From assembly GCA_037179385.1 (NCBI GenBank), contig CM074194.1, positions 4,605,001 through 4,669,000 of the forward strand: 64,000 bases of DNA, read 5' to 3'. Position 1 is the stretch's first letter. Every line of letters begins with the position of its first letter. This document shows, piece by piece, positions 11,815 to 25,164 of this stretch. The notes beneath the pieces are model-generated. The model worked only from the letters and a program-made list of their open reading frames with translations. It searched no databases and had not been told where the DNA came from. The stretch is from Holothuria scabra. Taxonomy: Eukaryota; Echinodermata; Holothuroidea; Aspidochirotida; Holothuriidae. A program made the translations under genes and the position numbers.

Positions 11815-12640
11815 TTTTAATCACTTCTTACTCCTGCTATCCCTCATCCAATCTTCAATCCGCAAGGTCATGCTGCCGTCAGGGAGGGCTGCCCTTCCCC
11901 CTGCTGTTGAGAAAATCCAATTTCGTCGGGGATCCTTCATCTACATGCCCCCGATAAACTGCCAAAAGATGCGGGACTGATAAACTTCAGTCACCCGGAC
12001 GATCTTCTTGATTTTGCTCACTAGTATTTCTTCAAGGAAACTCACAATTCCGAATTTTCCTTACAAAAACAGACGAGAGGTTGTTCATGTGGATACAATG
12101 CCCATGTCTGCCATCTGGCCTGCCCCGACAGCCGTATTCTAGCAACGGTAGTGAACATCGGCCAGGCCGTTTGAGCTTCACATTAAGATAAACAGTAGTT
12201 TGAGAATGTCCCCCAATTAGTCTGACTGAAAATTCATTTGAAGCCGCCTTGTAACGTGACATATTTTCAAATACGTTGGAAGTAAAATCATTTATAGTCT
12301 GGAGTTCGGGCAGTCCCGTAGAAAATCTCATCTAATTAGCGGACCTTGCAATGGAATACAATGAAGATTCTTAATAGAGACAATAGCACTACCATGTTTT
12401 CAATTCCGTTGCAGAGTTTTCCCGCCGAAAGGAGAAAAAACATTACATCTAATTGCAGCAGTACCTTTTATCCAGTAATTTTCTGATCACAAAGCAAGTT
12501 GGGTTTTTTCTATTGAAGTGAAACTTTCATTTCAAAGGAAAGCTCAAAATAACGACTGCTTCTAGCTATAAATCTGGGAGATGCCATTTCCCTCTGTCCG
12601 ATGGGTTAGGTTTTTTAACAACTTTCTGTACGCTTTGTGC
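11815..12640 (-). repeat. Dispersed repeat, uninterrupted copy
   Basis: Collinear with 62733-63757 over its whole length. Shared landmarks are TTTTAATCACTTCTTACT, TTCAATCCG, TTGAGAAAATCC.ATTTC, CTTCAAGGAAACT, CTTACAAAAAC.(A)ACGAGA, GACAGCCG, GGCCAGGCCGTTT and TTTTCAAATACGTTGGAA. It joins inverted 180-bp monomers at its right side, so the array family and this repeat appear to be one element type. No frame codes for a transposase or RT fragment. This copy lacks the 179-bp insertion found in the other one. Confidence 0.75.
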
Positions 12641-12960
12641 CAGCTGATGATGGTGGCGCTCCGCTTAGATAGTGTTTTGGTCGAACAGCTTACTTAAACA
12701 GAACAATACAAGCTTGCAAATTGTTCTTCTTTGTGGGACAATATTATTTTTATTGCGAAAGAAAGCTTAAAGCAATAACTGTTTTGTTTTTATGTACGAG
12801 CCCGGGAAGTGTCATTTCCTGCTGTCTGGGGGTTCTCAATTTTTTACAAAATTTCAGTGCTCTACACCTTAATAGTTTTTTCTCGGACAGATTTACTTTT
12901 TTTGGACAAAAAGGACAATTCTGTTCCCCTCCCAACATACGTCTATGTCAATAAATAAAA
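12641..12960 (-). repeat. Inverted 180-bp-type monomers
   Basis: The minus strand shows GGTGGCGCTCCGC read in reverse as GCGGAGCGCCACCAT, and near 12800-12840 CCCAGACAGCAGGAAATGAC followed by TTCCCGGGCTCG. Both are variants of the monomer at 90-900, in inverse orientation, next to the 11.8-12.6 kb repeat. Confidence 0.6.
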
Positions 12961-15900
12961 TCTTAGTGTTCAAATATATATGGGAAGCCAAACTGTTTCC
13001 GCCGGAGGATTTTCCACTATTTTCCGAGCAGGGAGGTCCTTAATCTGCAAGATGATATTCAGTAACCCCAACTAAACTACAGATCACCCCTACTTGATTT
13101 TCCTTATAAGATTAGATTCTTCCATAAAAGCCCTACATACGGTATGTCATAAAATTACAATTTTTTCCAATATAAGCTTCCGATTATGGCAAAAAGTGAC
13201 AAAATTCCCCAATTTCGATGGATGCTTTGTACAATAAATATCGTCTGTCTAAATATCGGCTGTTCATCACCCCAACATTCTTACCTAATTTTGCTATTGA
13301 AAGGCATATCACTTAATAAAAACCCAAATACTTCATAATTACCGTACCAAAAAAAAAAGAAAAAGAAAAAAATTCTTCCATTAAATTCCAAAATTTCTCC
13401 AATAAAATAAGCTCTTAATTTTCAAATCTTCGTTCAAAAAAGGAAAAACCTTTTTAGACAACCTTCTTCGTACGTATAGGCCAGTACAATTAAATGCGTG
13501 ACCCCAAAATATTTTCAGCTGTCGTCTATCATGAACGTTCTTGATTTTGCCAATATAGAGAACAGTTTCTTCAATAAACACCCAACTTTTTAATGGTCCT
13601 TGCAAGAGCCACATTTCTTTTAAAAATTTTACATTTTGTCGTCAAAATAAATTCCAGATTTTTAAGTATTTGTTGAAAAGAAAGCCAAAAAGTTTCGCGC
13701 GCTACGCGCGCCTCAAAATCTGTAAAAGGCTTGTTCTGGTGGATGTTTGCCTCTCTCTTGTAAGAAAAACAAAAATAATTCACACCATAAACTTCAAACC
13801 CTATCACAACAACATTTTCCTAACTTACGATATCTCACTTTGCAGATGGGTTATTTTTGTTATAAATACCTCTGCTTTTCAACAGAGCCACAGAAAGTTA
13901 TGTGATGTCGGCACATTGCTTCAAATTCTTTTTGTTTTTCTTTATACTTGGCCATCCTGTTTGTCCTTGAAATTTGATACTGTTGGAATGTTTGAATATC
14001 TTTTCCTGTAGATCTAGCATTACCCTTTGCCATATGTAGAGCACAAACAACAATGGTGCTTAATGTTGCGTGGAGCAGCTTCATAATTATAAATTAATTG
14101 AATGCAATGTCAAATTAATGTGCCACAATGACATCACAGATTTAAAAATTTTTATCTTCCGAACACTATAAGCTATGAAAATGCAGTTTTCACCTTCTGA
14201 AAGAGAAAATTTTTCTACTTATTTTGAAGTGAACGAATTTTGTCCACAGAATATGCCTTTAATTTACGTCCCCGGGCTGCCGGGGGACTAACTCAAAGCC
14301 TTTGTCGGGGCCTTGAAATGATGGCCTCTCCATCGGGGAGCTTGGCCACCCTGTCGGGGAAATCCTGGCGCCACCCCTGAACAATTCAAAACGTATATTG
14401 AAATGATAATCAGAGTCGCTTTCCGGTCAAAATCATGGATATGTCAGAGGTGTCTCACTTGTCTACACTATAAACATTCCCTCTCCAAATGGCGATTTAA
14501 AACTGAAAGCAGTCTTAAAAAAATTATTTGATTCAGTTCCATAATAAGTCAATTTTAATCATTCCTGAATTAATGAAGTATTTGATTAATCTTTTCGTGG
14601 CCCCTTTAGTGAGGTTTCCTTTCAATATGAAAAGGCACTTGTCTGGTTTTTTGGGCCTAACTGGGATCCATCAGCTTTAGTCCTTTACATCCTTTGTTTC
14701 ACTGTGTCGTGTATGATAACACACTGAAAACCCTTCAATTTCCTCAATTTTAGTGAATATGGGCGTTTAGAATTGTTAAAAGACAAAAATGGCTGCCCTT
14801 TCTAGCTGCTCCATTTCGTCTATAGTTCCTTCGGTAAGAATGATTGTGATGAATATTCGAATAAGAGAGCGTTCCAAAGGCAAACACGCAATCAAAATAC
14901 ATTAAAGTAGTATTCAGTAAGTAAAGATAATCCAAAATGTTTTAAATGATGGAAACTGGAGTTGAAATTTCTGGAAAAGCTTTAAAAGAAGAGGATTTCT
15001 GTCCCTGCCCCTTCGAATGTTTTCAAGAGTTTAGATAATGTCAAGTTCTCAGTTAGTTTGTTTCTTAAATGAAGTTTTACGGACCAGTTCGGACCGGTCA
15101 CGGTTTTTATTCAATTGCGGCTTACTGAATTATTTTCTTTACACAATTGCTAAATATTTATATGCCCATATCGTGAGAACTATACACCGTAAACCAAATC
15201 AAATTTGGCGACAGTGCTTGAAATAAGTATCCCTTTACGATATTAGATCGTGATTTGACATCGGAACCTTCTTTTAAATGATACTGCAATCATTTCTTGT
15301 ATTGCATATATGTTGCTTCTTGTAATCTTGTGTGTGTATGTTTGTTTGTTTGTGCTGATTCCTTTAAAAGTAACTATTAAATGAGCCTACAGAAACAATG
15401 CACCAACACAAACGTGTTGTTATGTGTCAACTAGTTTAAAAGGCGAAAGCAAAATACGGAATGATTCGAATAAGTTCGGTGTTAAATACAGTCCTTCCCT
15501 TTACCACGGAATTCGCCTCAGGAATTGCAACAGTTTCGCCTAAACACCTTCCTGCCTTTTAAGTCGCCTCTTCCGAGAGGTGAGGAATACCGTGAGCATG
15601 TTCGAATTCTACAACCCACAGGTGGGGTCGTCTTCTTTTAAAAAGCATTGCTCATTATTTACGTAGATGCTATTTGCCAATTTACGTAGATGCTATTTGC
15701 CAATTTTCAAAAAAAAAAAAAAAAAAATGCTTCGGCTGAATCCCGAAGGGCGAAGACCAAACCGGTGATCCAGCACACTATACTACGTGCGTGATCGTCG
15801 GGAGTGGAACTGTTTCAACTGACTTCACAATTCATCATTAAACAGCCAGACCATCATGACGCACCAGAGGGAGGTTGGAGTAAATGCGCTTCTATCAAAG

Positions 15901-16612
15901 TGCTTTTCCCGGGAAGAACCTAATTGTAGATATGATCATATCCCTAAATAAAAGCCTAAGGTCTTTAAGCTACATTTAAAATTTTAAAAGATATGACACT
16001 TGTAAAGGATGCTATGCCTTCAGTCAACTCATGCAGGTGTGCACAATACAAGTATGATCACATTCTCTCGTTCATCTCCAAAATAAAAATGTCCAACAGC
16101 TACCCTTAAGAATGTTTAAACACACATGGGCTATACGCCTCCAGAAGGCCTTACATATAGACCTCCCTTTATTCGTCCCTTGATCACTTTAAACCTTAAC
16201 CAGGACTTGCGATTCAGGTCAGAGAAACAGCCTGAAGTTTTGCGACATAATTTTACGAGAGCCATCGCCCGTTTTAGTAGGTTACTGTTCCAAACATACT
16301 AAATCCAACAACCGGGAAAGTAAAGTGCAACAATGCAGCGGTTCTTTGTACTCACTTATCACGCCTTTTCGATTATTTACAGTCGCAACACTTGGATGAG
16401 AAATAAGAGAAAACCAAACATTAGAGCCCCGCATCTGGAGTTTTCTGTTAACTTTTCCACTTCTCTTAAATGTATGTTTATGTCTTTTTTAGAAACACAT
16501 TTGTACGTGAGCTGGCAGCATAATTTTTGTGACAGAAGTTTTATTTTATTACCTCGCCTTTCACCGGTGGCAAGAGAACACGTGCAAAAATTTGTATTAG
16601 GAAGAGAGTTGC
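12961..16612. other. Gene-free stretch with small repeat landmarks
   Basis: No gene recognised. Present are GCGCGCTACGCGCGC (13696-13711); a TTTGTCGGGGCCTTGAA...CATCGGGGAGCTTGG block ending GGCGCCACCCCTG (14283-14385), repeated near 63795-63880; and a perfect 23-bp tandem duplication (15658-15703) followed by an 18-bp poly-A run. The opposing frames at 13381-14084 and 16333-16692 look like chance openings. Confidence 0.45.
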
Positions 16613-16616
16613 TTAA

Positions 16617-16913
16617 AGGCATATTTTCATCATCCCAAACAGTTCCAATTCTCCCAACCTACTTACTTCTAGCCCCTCCCACATTTATCTAAAACTCATC
16701 TTTATCCAGACACAATCCTAGTTTATTGCTTCATGGCTTGTCCCAGTGGCCATACAAGCCCATAATGTGTAATCAAGACACTCTCAGTGCCCATGCTGTG
16801 TAATTTAGCTATGATGCATTGTTTGAATGTGATGCCAATCAAAGAGCTGTACCAATTGAGAGTTTTGATATATGTATACTGAAAATGTAGTTTGGGGTGA
16901 CGAATGACTGCCT
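16617..16913. mobile_element. TTAA-flanked MITE (family A), copy 1
   Basis: Flanked by TTAA at 16613-16616 and 16914-16917. The ends are AGGCATATTTTCATCATCCC and, reversed, AGGCAGTCATTCGTCACCC. The interior has CAGTTCCAATTCTCCCAACC, TCCAGACACAATC, CATGCTGTGTAAT, ATGCATTGTTTGAAT and TCAAAGAGCTG.ACCAATTG, all shared with the copies at 19223 and 38893. TTAA duplication with short TIRs is the hallmark of piggyBac-type mobilisation; no transposase is encoded. Confidence 0.75.
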
Positions 16914-16917
16914 TTAA

Positions 16918-18384
16918 AGCTCTGTTAAACGCATACCCGCTGAGGCAAATCGGGCATTGGACCGGGACCCGGATTACAATCAATTACCAAACACACCTAG
17001 AAATCAATTGTTCCGCTAGTAGAAACGAACAATCTTTGTGCTCGCTAATGGGGGAAAGCGGAGTATTACAGGATAGTTTTGTTTAGATCGTGGCTTTTGA
17101 ACAAGATAAATCAGGGTTTGTGAGCTTCAAAGCACTTGAACATCTTATGCAAGGTGTATTGATACGGTAGCACTTGCAATGCGTCTTTTTTGTTTACAAC
17201 AAAATTGGTTAGTACCGTATATCTTATATTAAAACTTTGCCGTAATTCTCCGAATTCCCATTATAGGCTACCCATGTACTGGTTTCTTTAAACAAGCAAT
17301 TTCTTCAGGCTCCTCCAATGTAACAGTACATGTCAAGACGGCGCGTTTTTCTTTTTATTTTATCTATGTAAGAACTACAAGATTGTAACTTCATATATAA
17401 TGGATTATCATTATTCATGCGCCAGCCAACGAACAGACGTTTTTCCCTATTACTGAATTTTAAACTCTCCCAAAAAGAAGAGAGAAGTATACAAATTTTT
17501 CTCATAAGAAAGTCGATGGAAGTTTGGTAAATGTTTGACATGAAAGGGCAATCTTTGATGTCTGTCTTTTATTTACGAGAGGAACTTCTCAATAAAAATT
17601 TATTTTGTGCCAAAATGTTAGGTCCATTTAAAACAAAATTAGGCCTATGTCGAATATAGTAGCAAATGAGATTCAAGTCAATGACTAATCGACCAGTATT
17701 CACTGACTTGCCACTCTAGAATAAGAATAGTCCCACCAGGTCCACAAAATGCCTTTTCAGAAGGAAATTGTTTCTTAAAATAACATAATAATTAGCAATG
17801 AAATTAAACAAATAATCAGGACACAACAATATCCGAAATTAGCGTTGACGGTTTCTCTGGGATTAAATGATACCGATTTTTTACAATATGGGACAATTCA
17901 AAAGCCAATGACTAAGCGTCACATCTTCTTTCCTCATACTGTAGTATGAGCGCTGAAGTAAGTCACGTTGAAAGAAACTTTATATAGAACATTTTAAAAA
18001 GTTCAAAATCCTGAAGAAATATGTTGACTTAATTCCAGGTAATATAAATCAGGTCGAACATCCTTTAAACGTCTAAAAATGAGGAGGCAAGTTTACAATG
18101 TGCCCCTCTGATACGTTTATCGATTTCACATTGATATGAAAGAAAAAAGCAAGACACCAAAGTCATCAAAATGGCCTCATTCTAGGAATTTTAGTCAGAT
18201 GCAGATGTGAATGTGTAATGTGACATGGATCCCACTATATGCCTTACAGCTACAGAATACAGCCTAGGTTTCCCAATGAAGACGTAAAAATACATAGGGG
18301 TGACAAAGGTGTTGACAACTTCCGGAAGCTACGAGCAACAATTGTGACGGAAAAGAATAACATGTGAAGCCTATTATAAACTTA
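16918..18384. other. Gene-free stretch
   Basis: Nothing recognised; AT-rich with only short chance frames. Confidence 0.4.
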
Positions 18385-18925
18385 CGGAGCAGTAAGGTGT
18401 CATGCAGATGTTGAAATATTATGCCACTTTCTCGACTTTTTGTAAGTAAAATATTTAGATATTGACATCCGAGGTCTTTTCATCTCAATATTTTCGTGTA
18501 AAATATTTGAAATATTACATTACAGGATCCCAATATCTTAAAATCTTCACTGAAAGATATTAAGAAATTGACATACCGTATCTCAATATCTTAATATCTT
18601 CACTGAGAGATATTAAGATATTGACATACAGGATCTCAATATCTTAATATCTTCACTGAAAGATATTAAGATAAATTTTTATCCGAGATGGTTTCATCTC
18701 AATATTTTCGTGTAAAATATTGAAATATTGCATTACATGATCTCAATATCTTAATATCTTCACTGAGAGATATAAGGATATTGACATACAGGATCTCAAT
18801 ATCTTAGTATCTTCACTACAAGATATTAAGATATTGACATCCGACATCTTTTCATCTCACTATTTTAGCGAAAAATATTGAAATATTATCTTCACTGTGA
18901 TATATTAAGATATTGAGGTACCAGA
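18385..18925 (+). repeat. AATATCTTAATATCTT repeat block, copy 1
   Basis: Imperfect repeats of TCAATATCTTAATATCTTCACTG followed by its near-complement AAAGATATTAAGATATTGAC, so each unit can fold into a hairpin. They are interspersed with ATCTCAATATTTTCGTGTAAAATATTGAAATATTACA units. The outer edge reads CGGAGC..TAAGGTGTCATGCAGATG, then TCTCGACTTTTTGT. The same edge and units occur inverted at 30330-30905. Confidence 0.8.
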
Positions 18926-19222
18926 TTTTGGTATCTAGTGGCATAGCCAGTGGGGTAGGGGCAGCCGGTCCCCTGAAAAATCGAGAGGGAAAATCGGAAA
19001 GAGGACGGAGGAAAAAGGAAAATGAACGAGGAGGGAAAGAGGAAAATGAGAGAGAAGAGAAGAGTAGGAACAGAAAAGGGGAAGAAAAATAAATACACCT
19101 GTGGCAGCCACTCCTAGTACCGGGTCTCTCCCGAATGCGCCAATTGGCGCCGCCCGGGGGCACGACCCAATCTATCTCTAAAAAATTGTTTAAATTTGAA
19201 AATGATCACAAAAGGTGTTTAA

Positions 19223-19514
19223 AGACCCACTTCTCTCACCCTAAACAGTACCATTTCTCCTAACCTTCTTACTGAAGACCCTCCCACAATTGTCTGAAAT
19301 TTATCGTCATTCAGATACAATCTCATTTTATTGCTTCAAGGTGAGTATAGAAACTCAATTTATATAATCAAAACACTCAGTACCGTTCATGCTGTGTAAT
19401 ATAAGCTTTGGTACTCTGCATTGTTTGAATTAGTTGTCAATCAAAGAACTAAGCCAATTGCGAATTTCGGCACACACGTACCAAAATTGTAGCTTGGGTG
19501 AGAGGATAGGCCCT
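19223..19514. mobile_element. TTAA-flanked MITE (family A), copy 2
   Basis: TTAA at 19219-19222 and 19515-19518. The interior is collinear with copy 1 (AACAGTACCATTTCTCCTAACC, CATGCTGTGTAAT, CTGCATTGTTTGAAT, TCAAAGAACTAAGCCAATTG) but more diverged. No coding capacity. Confidence 0.7.
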
Positions 19515-19518
19515 TTAA

Positions 19519-20093
19519 GCTATAGATTTCTGTAGGGGTAGGGTGAGGAGTGTTTTCGACCAAGTGATAGATCTGCTGTAATTATTTTCTATCACAAATG
19601 GTTCTGAAACTATCAGAATTTTCTCAAATACTTTACATACGATAAAAAATTTTGCGCGATCCAAACTCTTATAATCACTATACGAGGGCAACCCTCGTAC
19701 GATTGGACAGTAGAAAAAATCGTACGGCACCGTGACATCTTTGAAATCGTACGGGCACCAAAATCGTACGTCTCCGTAGTACTCATGGGGGAGAGGCTTT
19801 AAAGACACATACGCTCGTGAGTTACGAGTGAACGACCGCATCCACATTTCCTGTATAAAATCTTGCGTGTTTCATAGTTCTGATTATCTCTTGGGGAGGG
19901 GGGGGGGGGTAATGCCTTGACGTGACATTTCAATCCGAGCTCATGAAACTGAAACAAACTCTTTCGTTAGGCGACATTCCTTTCCTTACATCCATCCACA
20001 AACAGCTTTTCTAAATGGTAAGATTGTCTACAGTACACACATTATCAATTCAAGGCTTTGCCGAGAATGAAACTATTTTGCACTTAAGCTACC
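19519..20093. repeat. CGTACGATTT-rich repeat stretch
   Basis: Between about 19640 and 19790 the minus strand repeats CGTACGATTT four times with TACGAGGGTTGCCCTCGTA, a palindrome. A minus-strand frame spans it, but its repeats follow DNA palindromes and not a protein domain. Part of it (GCGCGATC..ACAAAATTTTTTATC and the following TTTGAGAAAATT) resembles the segment at 27495-27580. The rest is unassigned, apart from a G run near 19900. Confidence 0.5.
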
Positions 20094-20097
20094 TTAA

Positions 20098-20284
20098 AGA
20101 CAGATACTTCTCACCCTGAGCATGATTTTTACTTGGGGGAAGCAAAAGTCTCAATTAGTGACTGTTCTATGATCGACATCAGAGTTACAAATTCAAAAGA
20201 TGCAGAGTAGCTCATATTACACAGCGTGTAAGAAGAGTGTCCTGATAACTCATTAGAGCCTTGTGTGATCACCAGGATATTGCC
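20098..20284. mobile_element. TTAA-flanked MITE (family A), copy 3, inverted and shortened
   Basis: TTAA at 20094-20097 and 20285-20288. On the minus strand the interior shows GCTGTGTAATATGAGCTACT, CTGCATCTTTTGAAT and the CACCC-containing end. It is thus an inverted, about 190-bp internally deleted relative of the copies at 16617, 19223 and 38893. Confidence 0.65.
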
Positions 20285-20288
20285 TTAA

Positions 20289-23200
20289 GCAATAAACTAC
20301 GTTTGTTTCTGCACAAGGAGAGGCTAAAGACAGTTGTGTGAGGGACTAGAAGTAACTTAGCGTGGAGAACTTGAACTGTTTGGAATGATGAGTATCTGTA
20401 TTTAAATACAAACAACATTCACTTTGAACCCTTTCCATAATGACACACCCGCTGAACGGAATTAGAATCAGAACCAGGTTCAAACTGATTCTGTACCCCA
20501 AAATACTTCTCCCGTTGCATAGACACACTTAAAAGATAAATGTAGCACAACCAGTTTGCGTCTATTCTCTCTTGGGAGCAAGATATTCTCGGGCAGTGGC
20601 GCCACCAGGTTTTGTAATGGGGGGAGGGCACAACAGATAACGTCCTTATGCTACCTCAGTTAAACTCCCAAGTCTGCGTAAATCGCAACTTTTTATGCGC
20701 CCCTTCGTTTGAGTACAGCAGAGGGGATCCTACTTTTGTCACTACATAAAGGTGCTGACCTGGGAGAGGGGTTTGAGAGTAGGGGTGAAATTTGTTTTGT
20801 TAATTTAAGATTGCTCAGATGCAAAATGGTGCTATCTTTAGGACATTTTTGAATATGATCATATGGCTAAAACCTGTCCATAGTATAGAGAATTCTAATT
20901 TTTGGTTGTGTGAAAGAGGAGAGCATGTTGTCTAGGAGAAGGATCCGTTTTCAACAAACCTTCTGAAGCCCCCTTTTGGCTACTTTACTTCCTTCTATTC
21001 CGGAAAAGTTTTTACGCAAAAACACATGCGTGGATTCCACAAAAACATTCTTGGACTATTACGAAAAATTTCCTTTCTTCCATCCTGTATTACAAAAAGG
21101 CATCCAAGGCTAGCAGACACATGTAAAGGGCCCAATGGAAGCTCTGGATTAATTATGTACCATGGGGCAATGATATAAGGTTTACCTACAAACCAAATGC
21201 TAATATAGATTATGGCGCGGAACACTTCACAACTGTCGTATTTTTACTAATTATGAACGAAAATCCAGATGAACAGCTTCCAGCAATGAAGAATGGGAGG
21301 TCGGGAGAGTACAGGTGCAGGGAGGTGATGTAGACCTCCCTGATAGGTAATGCAAAAGGGGTGAGGGGCACGTTTCCGAATGTGTTTTCTTCGTAAGTGT
21401 ATTAACAACCACCATCCATACCGATAATAGCTGCGGGCATAGCGCTTGGTGAAAATTTTTGAAAAATGTGTAACGCAAATACGTAATTTCAACCTTCCTC
21501 ATCATGTTACAGATAAGATTAGAAGATCCCATATTGATGCGAGGTCCCTACAGATACTGAAGATGTTACTCTGTTTTTCGGAAAAGTGTCGTGATCAGAA
21601 TAGCTCCATTGTATTATAACCTTAAAAATTGTCACGAGATGGAGCTCAAACCGTGACGGATGCGCGCGGAGCGCGCAGAATCCTTTTTCGTAAAACAAAA
21701 TTTCCTCGACAGAACCTGCATTAAGGTTCTGCATCGAATCACTTTCAATTCCCTTACAAAACTATATGCCAATCAAAAGCAGTGGCGGAGCTCCCATATG
21801 GTCAGGGGGGCGGTCGCCCCCACCCCCCCCCCCCCCGACGGACCAAAATCGTCTGACGGCTCCCTTTTTAGGTTTTTAACATACGTTGCTCTTGCACCAT
21901 TATTGGCAAAAGACATAATTTAATAGCGTTGTTCTAAAGCCTAGCTAACAAAATTTTCAAAACCACCAGTAAACTGTATACTATCCGCTGCACTTTATTC
22001 TAATGAAAAAGGGTCATCTTCAGTATAGGGATAGGTTTTGCCGAAACATATCTTCATGCATTATACGCACTAAATGAATGTTGTCGCTGTGCTAAGTTGC
22101 TTCGACACCAAGCGTGATTATAAGCCTACAAAATACACACACTGTAAAATATTACGGTAGATTTGCAGAACAACAAAATAAAGAGATAAATAAGGATAAT
22201 AGAAAAGTTCTGGAAACTTATTAACAAAACGTTTCTGTAATCTTAATGTTTCTCTTTATTTTTTGTTCTGTAAATTAACAGGGGTTTTGTACCATTTTTT
22301 ACAGTGCGTGCTGATATTTAATTCACCCTCCCGGCCAATAAAAGATGTTGCAAGGGGTGCAACATTAAATTGTAGCGCGAATAGCCCTTTTGATAATCGT
22401 CAACACAGACAATAAAAAAGTTTATGAAGATACCAAAATAGCTTCCACAACATTTTTCAAAATTATTTAAAGAGAACATTCAGGTTTAAATAAAATAAAA
22501 CTGTTATCATAGTGGTAATGATTTAAGAGTTTCGTGGTCTCAAAATCCAGAAAATTGCATCTAATGAGCCTAGGTTTAGGCTACTTTTATTTATTGTGAA
22601 TTCCATATCTAGAGAGCCAAGCAGACCATTTGTTTTGGCTATTTCTTGCAATGTACTTAAGTAATGGCTATTTCAGGGTGATCACATGATCTAAATTACG
22701 CAAATTAATGTTTCTTCGTATCCTTATCTTGATTTCCAAGTGCCAAAAATGTACACCTACTGTAACGGTGATTAATTTCCATAACTATTCAACCCCATGT
22801 AAGATTACTTGCCAGTATTTGGCTCTAACAGGTTCAATCTTTATCTTCACAAAGTAGCTCGTTATTACATTAAAATCTTTAATCGAGACCTGACAATCAT
22901 AACACAAAATAAAATGACCGCCTCCTTACTAGAATGTGAAAGAGAGGAATAGAAACATGGGCATCCACAGGTAGGGGCAAGAGGGAACTTGCCCTCCCCT
23001 GGAAAATAAAAAACCTAAAAAACGAAAAAACATAAAGAAAAAGACGAAGAAGAAGTTAACATCAACATTTCTTAACAGTTCACACAGTTTTTCCCTATTT
23101 ATATGCGGTAAATAGGCTTTAGAAAATGTCATTTCCCCCCAGATTTGGGAGGTATTTTGGGCTAAAATTTTCTTGCGCTCCGCGCAAACTCATGGCGGCG

Positions 23201-24472
23201 CGGAGCTTTCCCCCCTTAAAGAATTTTGTCCCCCCCCCCCCGAATTTTCTTCTGCGCAGGCCCATGGATAGAAAATTTTAACGTGTTTCCATTGAAAAAC
23301 CTTCTGAGGAGAAATGTCAAAGTAGTCTTCTACCAGGTGCGGAAAATCAAGTGGAAAGCCTGAAAAGCCGTGGCTTCGATCGTACTGAGGCTCAGGGAAG
23401 TTACATCTTCGAAGCGCCCCTGCAGACCATTTTCGCCCCTTCTGACCGAGATCCCTGGATTGGAGGTCCGCACACGCCTTCACAACACTGTTTTGAATTT
23501 CAGAAGCAGAAATTTGCGACAGATAATAATGATAGCCTAAAACTAGTAAGGGTTACATCCCTCAAGTTACAATCAGCTCGATAGCAGAGTAGGCCTACAC
23601 AAAGGATATGAGTTGATCCTGCAGAATAGAAGAGTACTGCCTACAAAAGAGTACACAACAGCTTGAGGCTGAGGTCTCACTGAAATTGAAACTCACGTAA
23701 TGTTGTGTTAAAGAAAATCCAGTCAAAACTCTTTCTTTGGAGTATTTGGAAGATTTAAAAACCATGAATCTAAGAAAATGGGTAATAATTCTCCAGAGCT
23801 TATTGGGAGTCCAAAGGGAATAGCCTATTAAAGCAAATTTAACAAAAAATGCAAAAACACACTATTTTAAAAAAGCAGAAAAATTCGAGGGGGGGGGGGG
23901 TTAAAACCCTACCCCCCCCTTGGATCCGCCACTGAAATGATTAAGTTATAATAAAGGCTCCCAAGTTTAAGTTCAACACATAGTTGATCGAAATATTGAG
24001 CGGCATAACATAATTTACGTTAACCATAACACGGAGGATTTTTTGGCGCTGTTCCTTAATAATAAACACCAGTTCCAACAGAAAATCCAATGTGGAACAC
24101 CTGTATCCATTAAAATACGACTAACATTGATTTTTGTTAACCTGTAACAAACAAACAAATAAATTACCAATTTCCTTCGGCCTAAAAACGTGCCCCCTGG
24201 TTACCGATTTTTTTCCTGTCTCCTGATTCTTTTAGACTTATCATAGGCGTAGGAGGCGGGGACTGGGGCCGCAGCCCCCAACCAAAAAAACCTGTGAAAA
24301 TTCGGGCAATACGAAGGGAATTTTTCAGGCACCAACTGAAAGAAAAATAAATTGCAATGATGTAGCTAAAGGTAAGCAATAAAAATAAAGTTTTGATTTG
24401 AATTGCACCAGCACCTATATATTCGGTAATTCACCAGTGTATTTTCCATGGTTAAACTTTTATAATTATTAT
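20289..24472. other. Gene-free stretch rich in transposon ends
   Basis: No gene seen. CAGTGGCG ends occur at 20594 and 21782, reversed near 23928, with long G or C runs at 21805-21836, 23230 and 23889. A repeat at 21630-21760 (AAACCGTGACGGATGCGCGC...GAACCTGCATTAAGGTTCTGCATCGA) matches 27235-27355 in the same orientation. GCGCTCCGCGC lies at 23174. An AGGGGCAAG...CTTGCCCTCCCC hairpin lies near 22974. Confidence 0.5.
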
Positions 24473-24751
24473 CAGTGGCGTATTAAGGGCATTGCCATTG
24501 AGTCACATCCCCCTCACTCACTGATACTGGTTTTGTTCTTTCTAAGTACCTAAAATACGCAAATTTTTAACACAAATTTTATTTCAAAGGTAACAAATGT
24601 GCACCAGATTGCATGTAAGGACACCTAATTTTCCAAAAATTTTCAGAGGGGAGCGGGAAACCTCTTTCCATCAGTCCCCACCCCAAGACCAACAATCCCA
24701 CAACATATGTCATGGCCCCGGGCCGTGAGACAAATTCTGGCTATGACACTG
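24473..24751. mobile_element. hAT-like MITE with perfect 8-bp duplication
   Basis: Starts CAGTGGCGTATTAAGGGCAT and ends, reversed, CAGTGTCATAGCCAGAAT. It is flanked by ATTATTAT at 24465-24472 and 24752-24759. An 8-bp duplication with CA(G)TG-type ends is characteristic of hAT elements. The AT-rich duplication has some chance of being coincidental, but the matching ends support it. No coding capacity. Confidence 0.65.
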
Positions 24752-25164
24752 ATTATTATCATTATTATTGCTGTAAGAACTTTCTCAAAATATATAACGA
24801 TAATAGAAAACAAGGCAAAAGTGATTGAATGGAATTGACATGCGATCATTGCGATGTAATAACCTATGCATGTCTATATAATTCCATGTACATTAACTGG
24901 TTGAATGCGCGCGGAGCGCACAAAAAATTTTGGTTACATTTTTCGGGCAAGTCGCTACAGCCCTCCCCCCACCCAAAACGAAAATTGGTTTACGCCCATG
25001 ACAGTAAACATCCATTCCCTACCTCACAAAGCCGTTCTTTTGATACTCAAATGTGAGCAGTAACTAAACCGGTAACCAGTAGAGGTAACCACAATTCGGG
25101 GTCTGGGAAGAGAACACATGGCGCTGTTGTTTGAAAACAAGTAAAACTGCCAAATTTTAATGAG
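24752..25164. other. Short unassigned stretch
   Basis: Holds the GCGCGCGGAGCGCA palindrome (24907-24920) followed by CAAAAAATTTTGG. Nothing else recognised. Confidence 0.4.

Noticed and set aside
19515..19847. 110-codon minus-strand frame
   Set aside because: Its repeats follow the CGTACGATTT DNA repeat and it ends at a MITE border.
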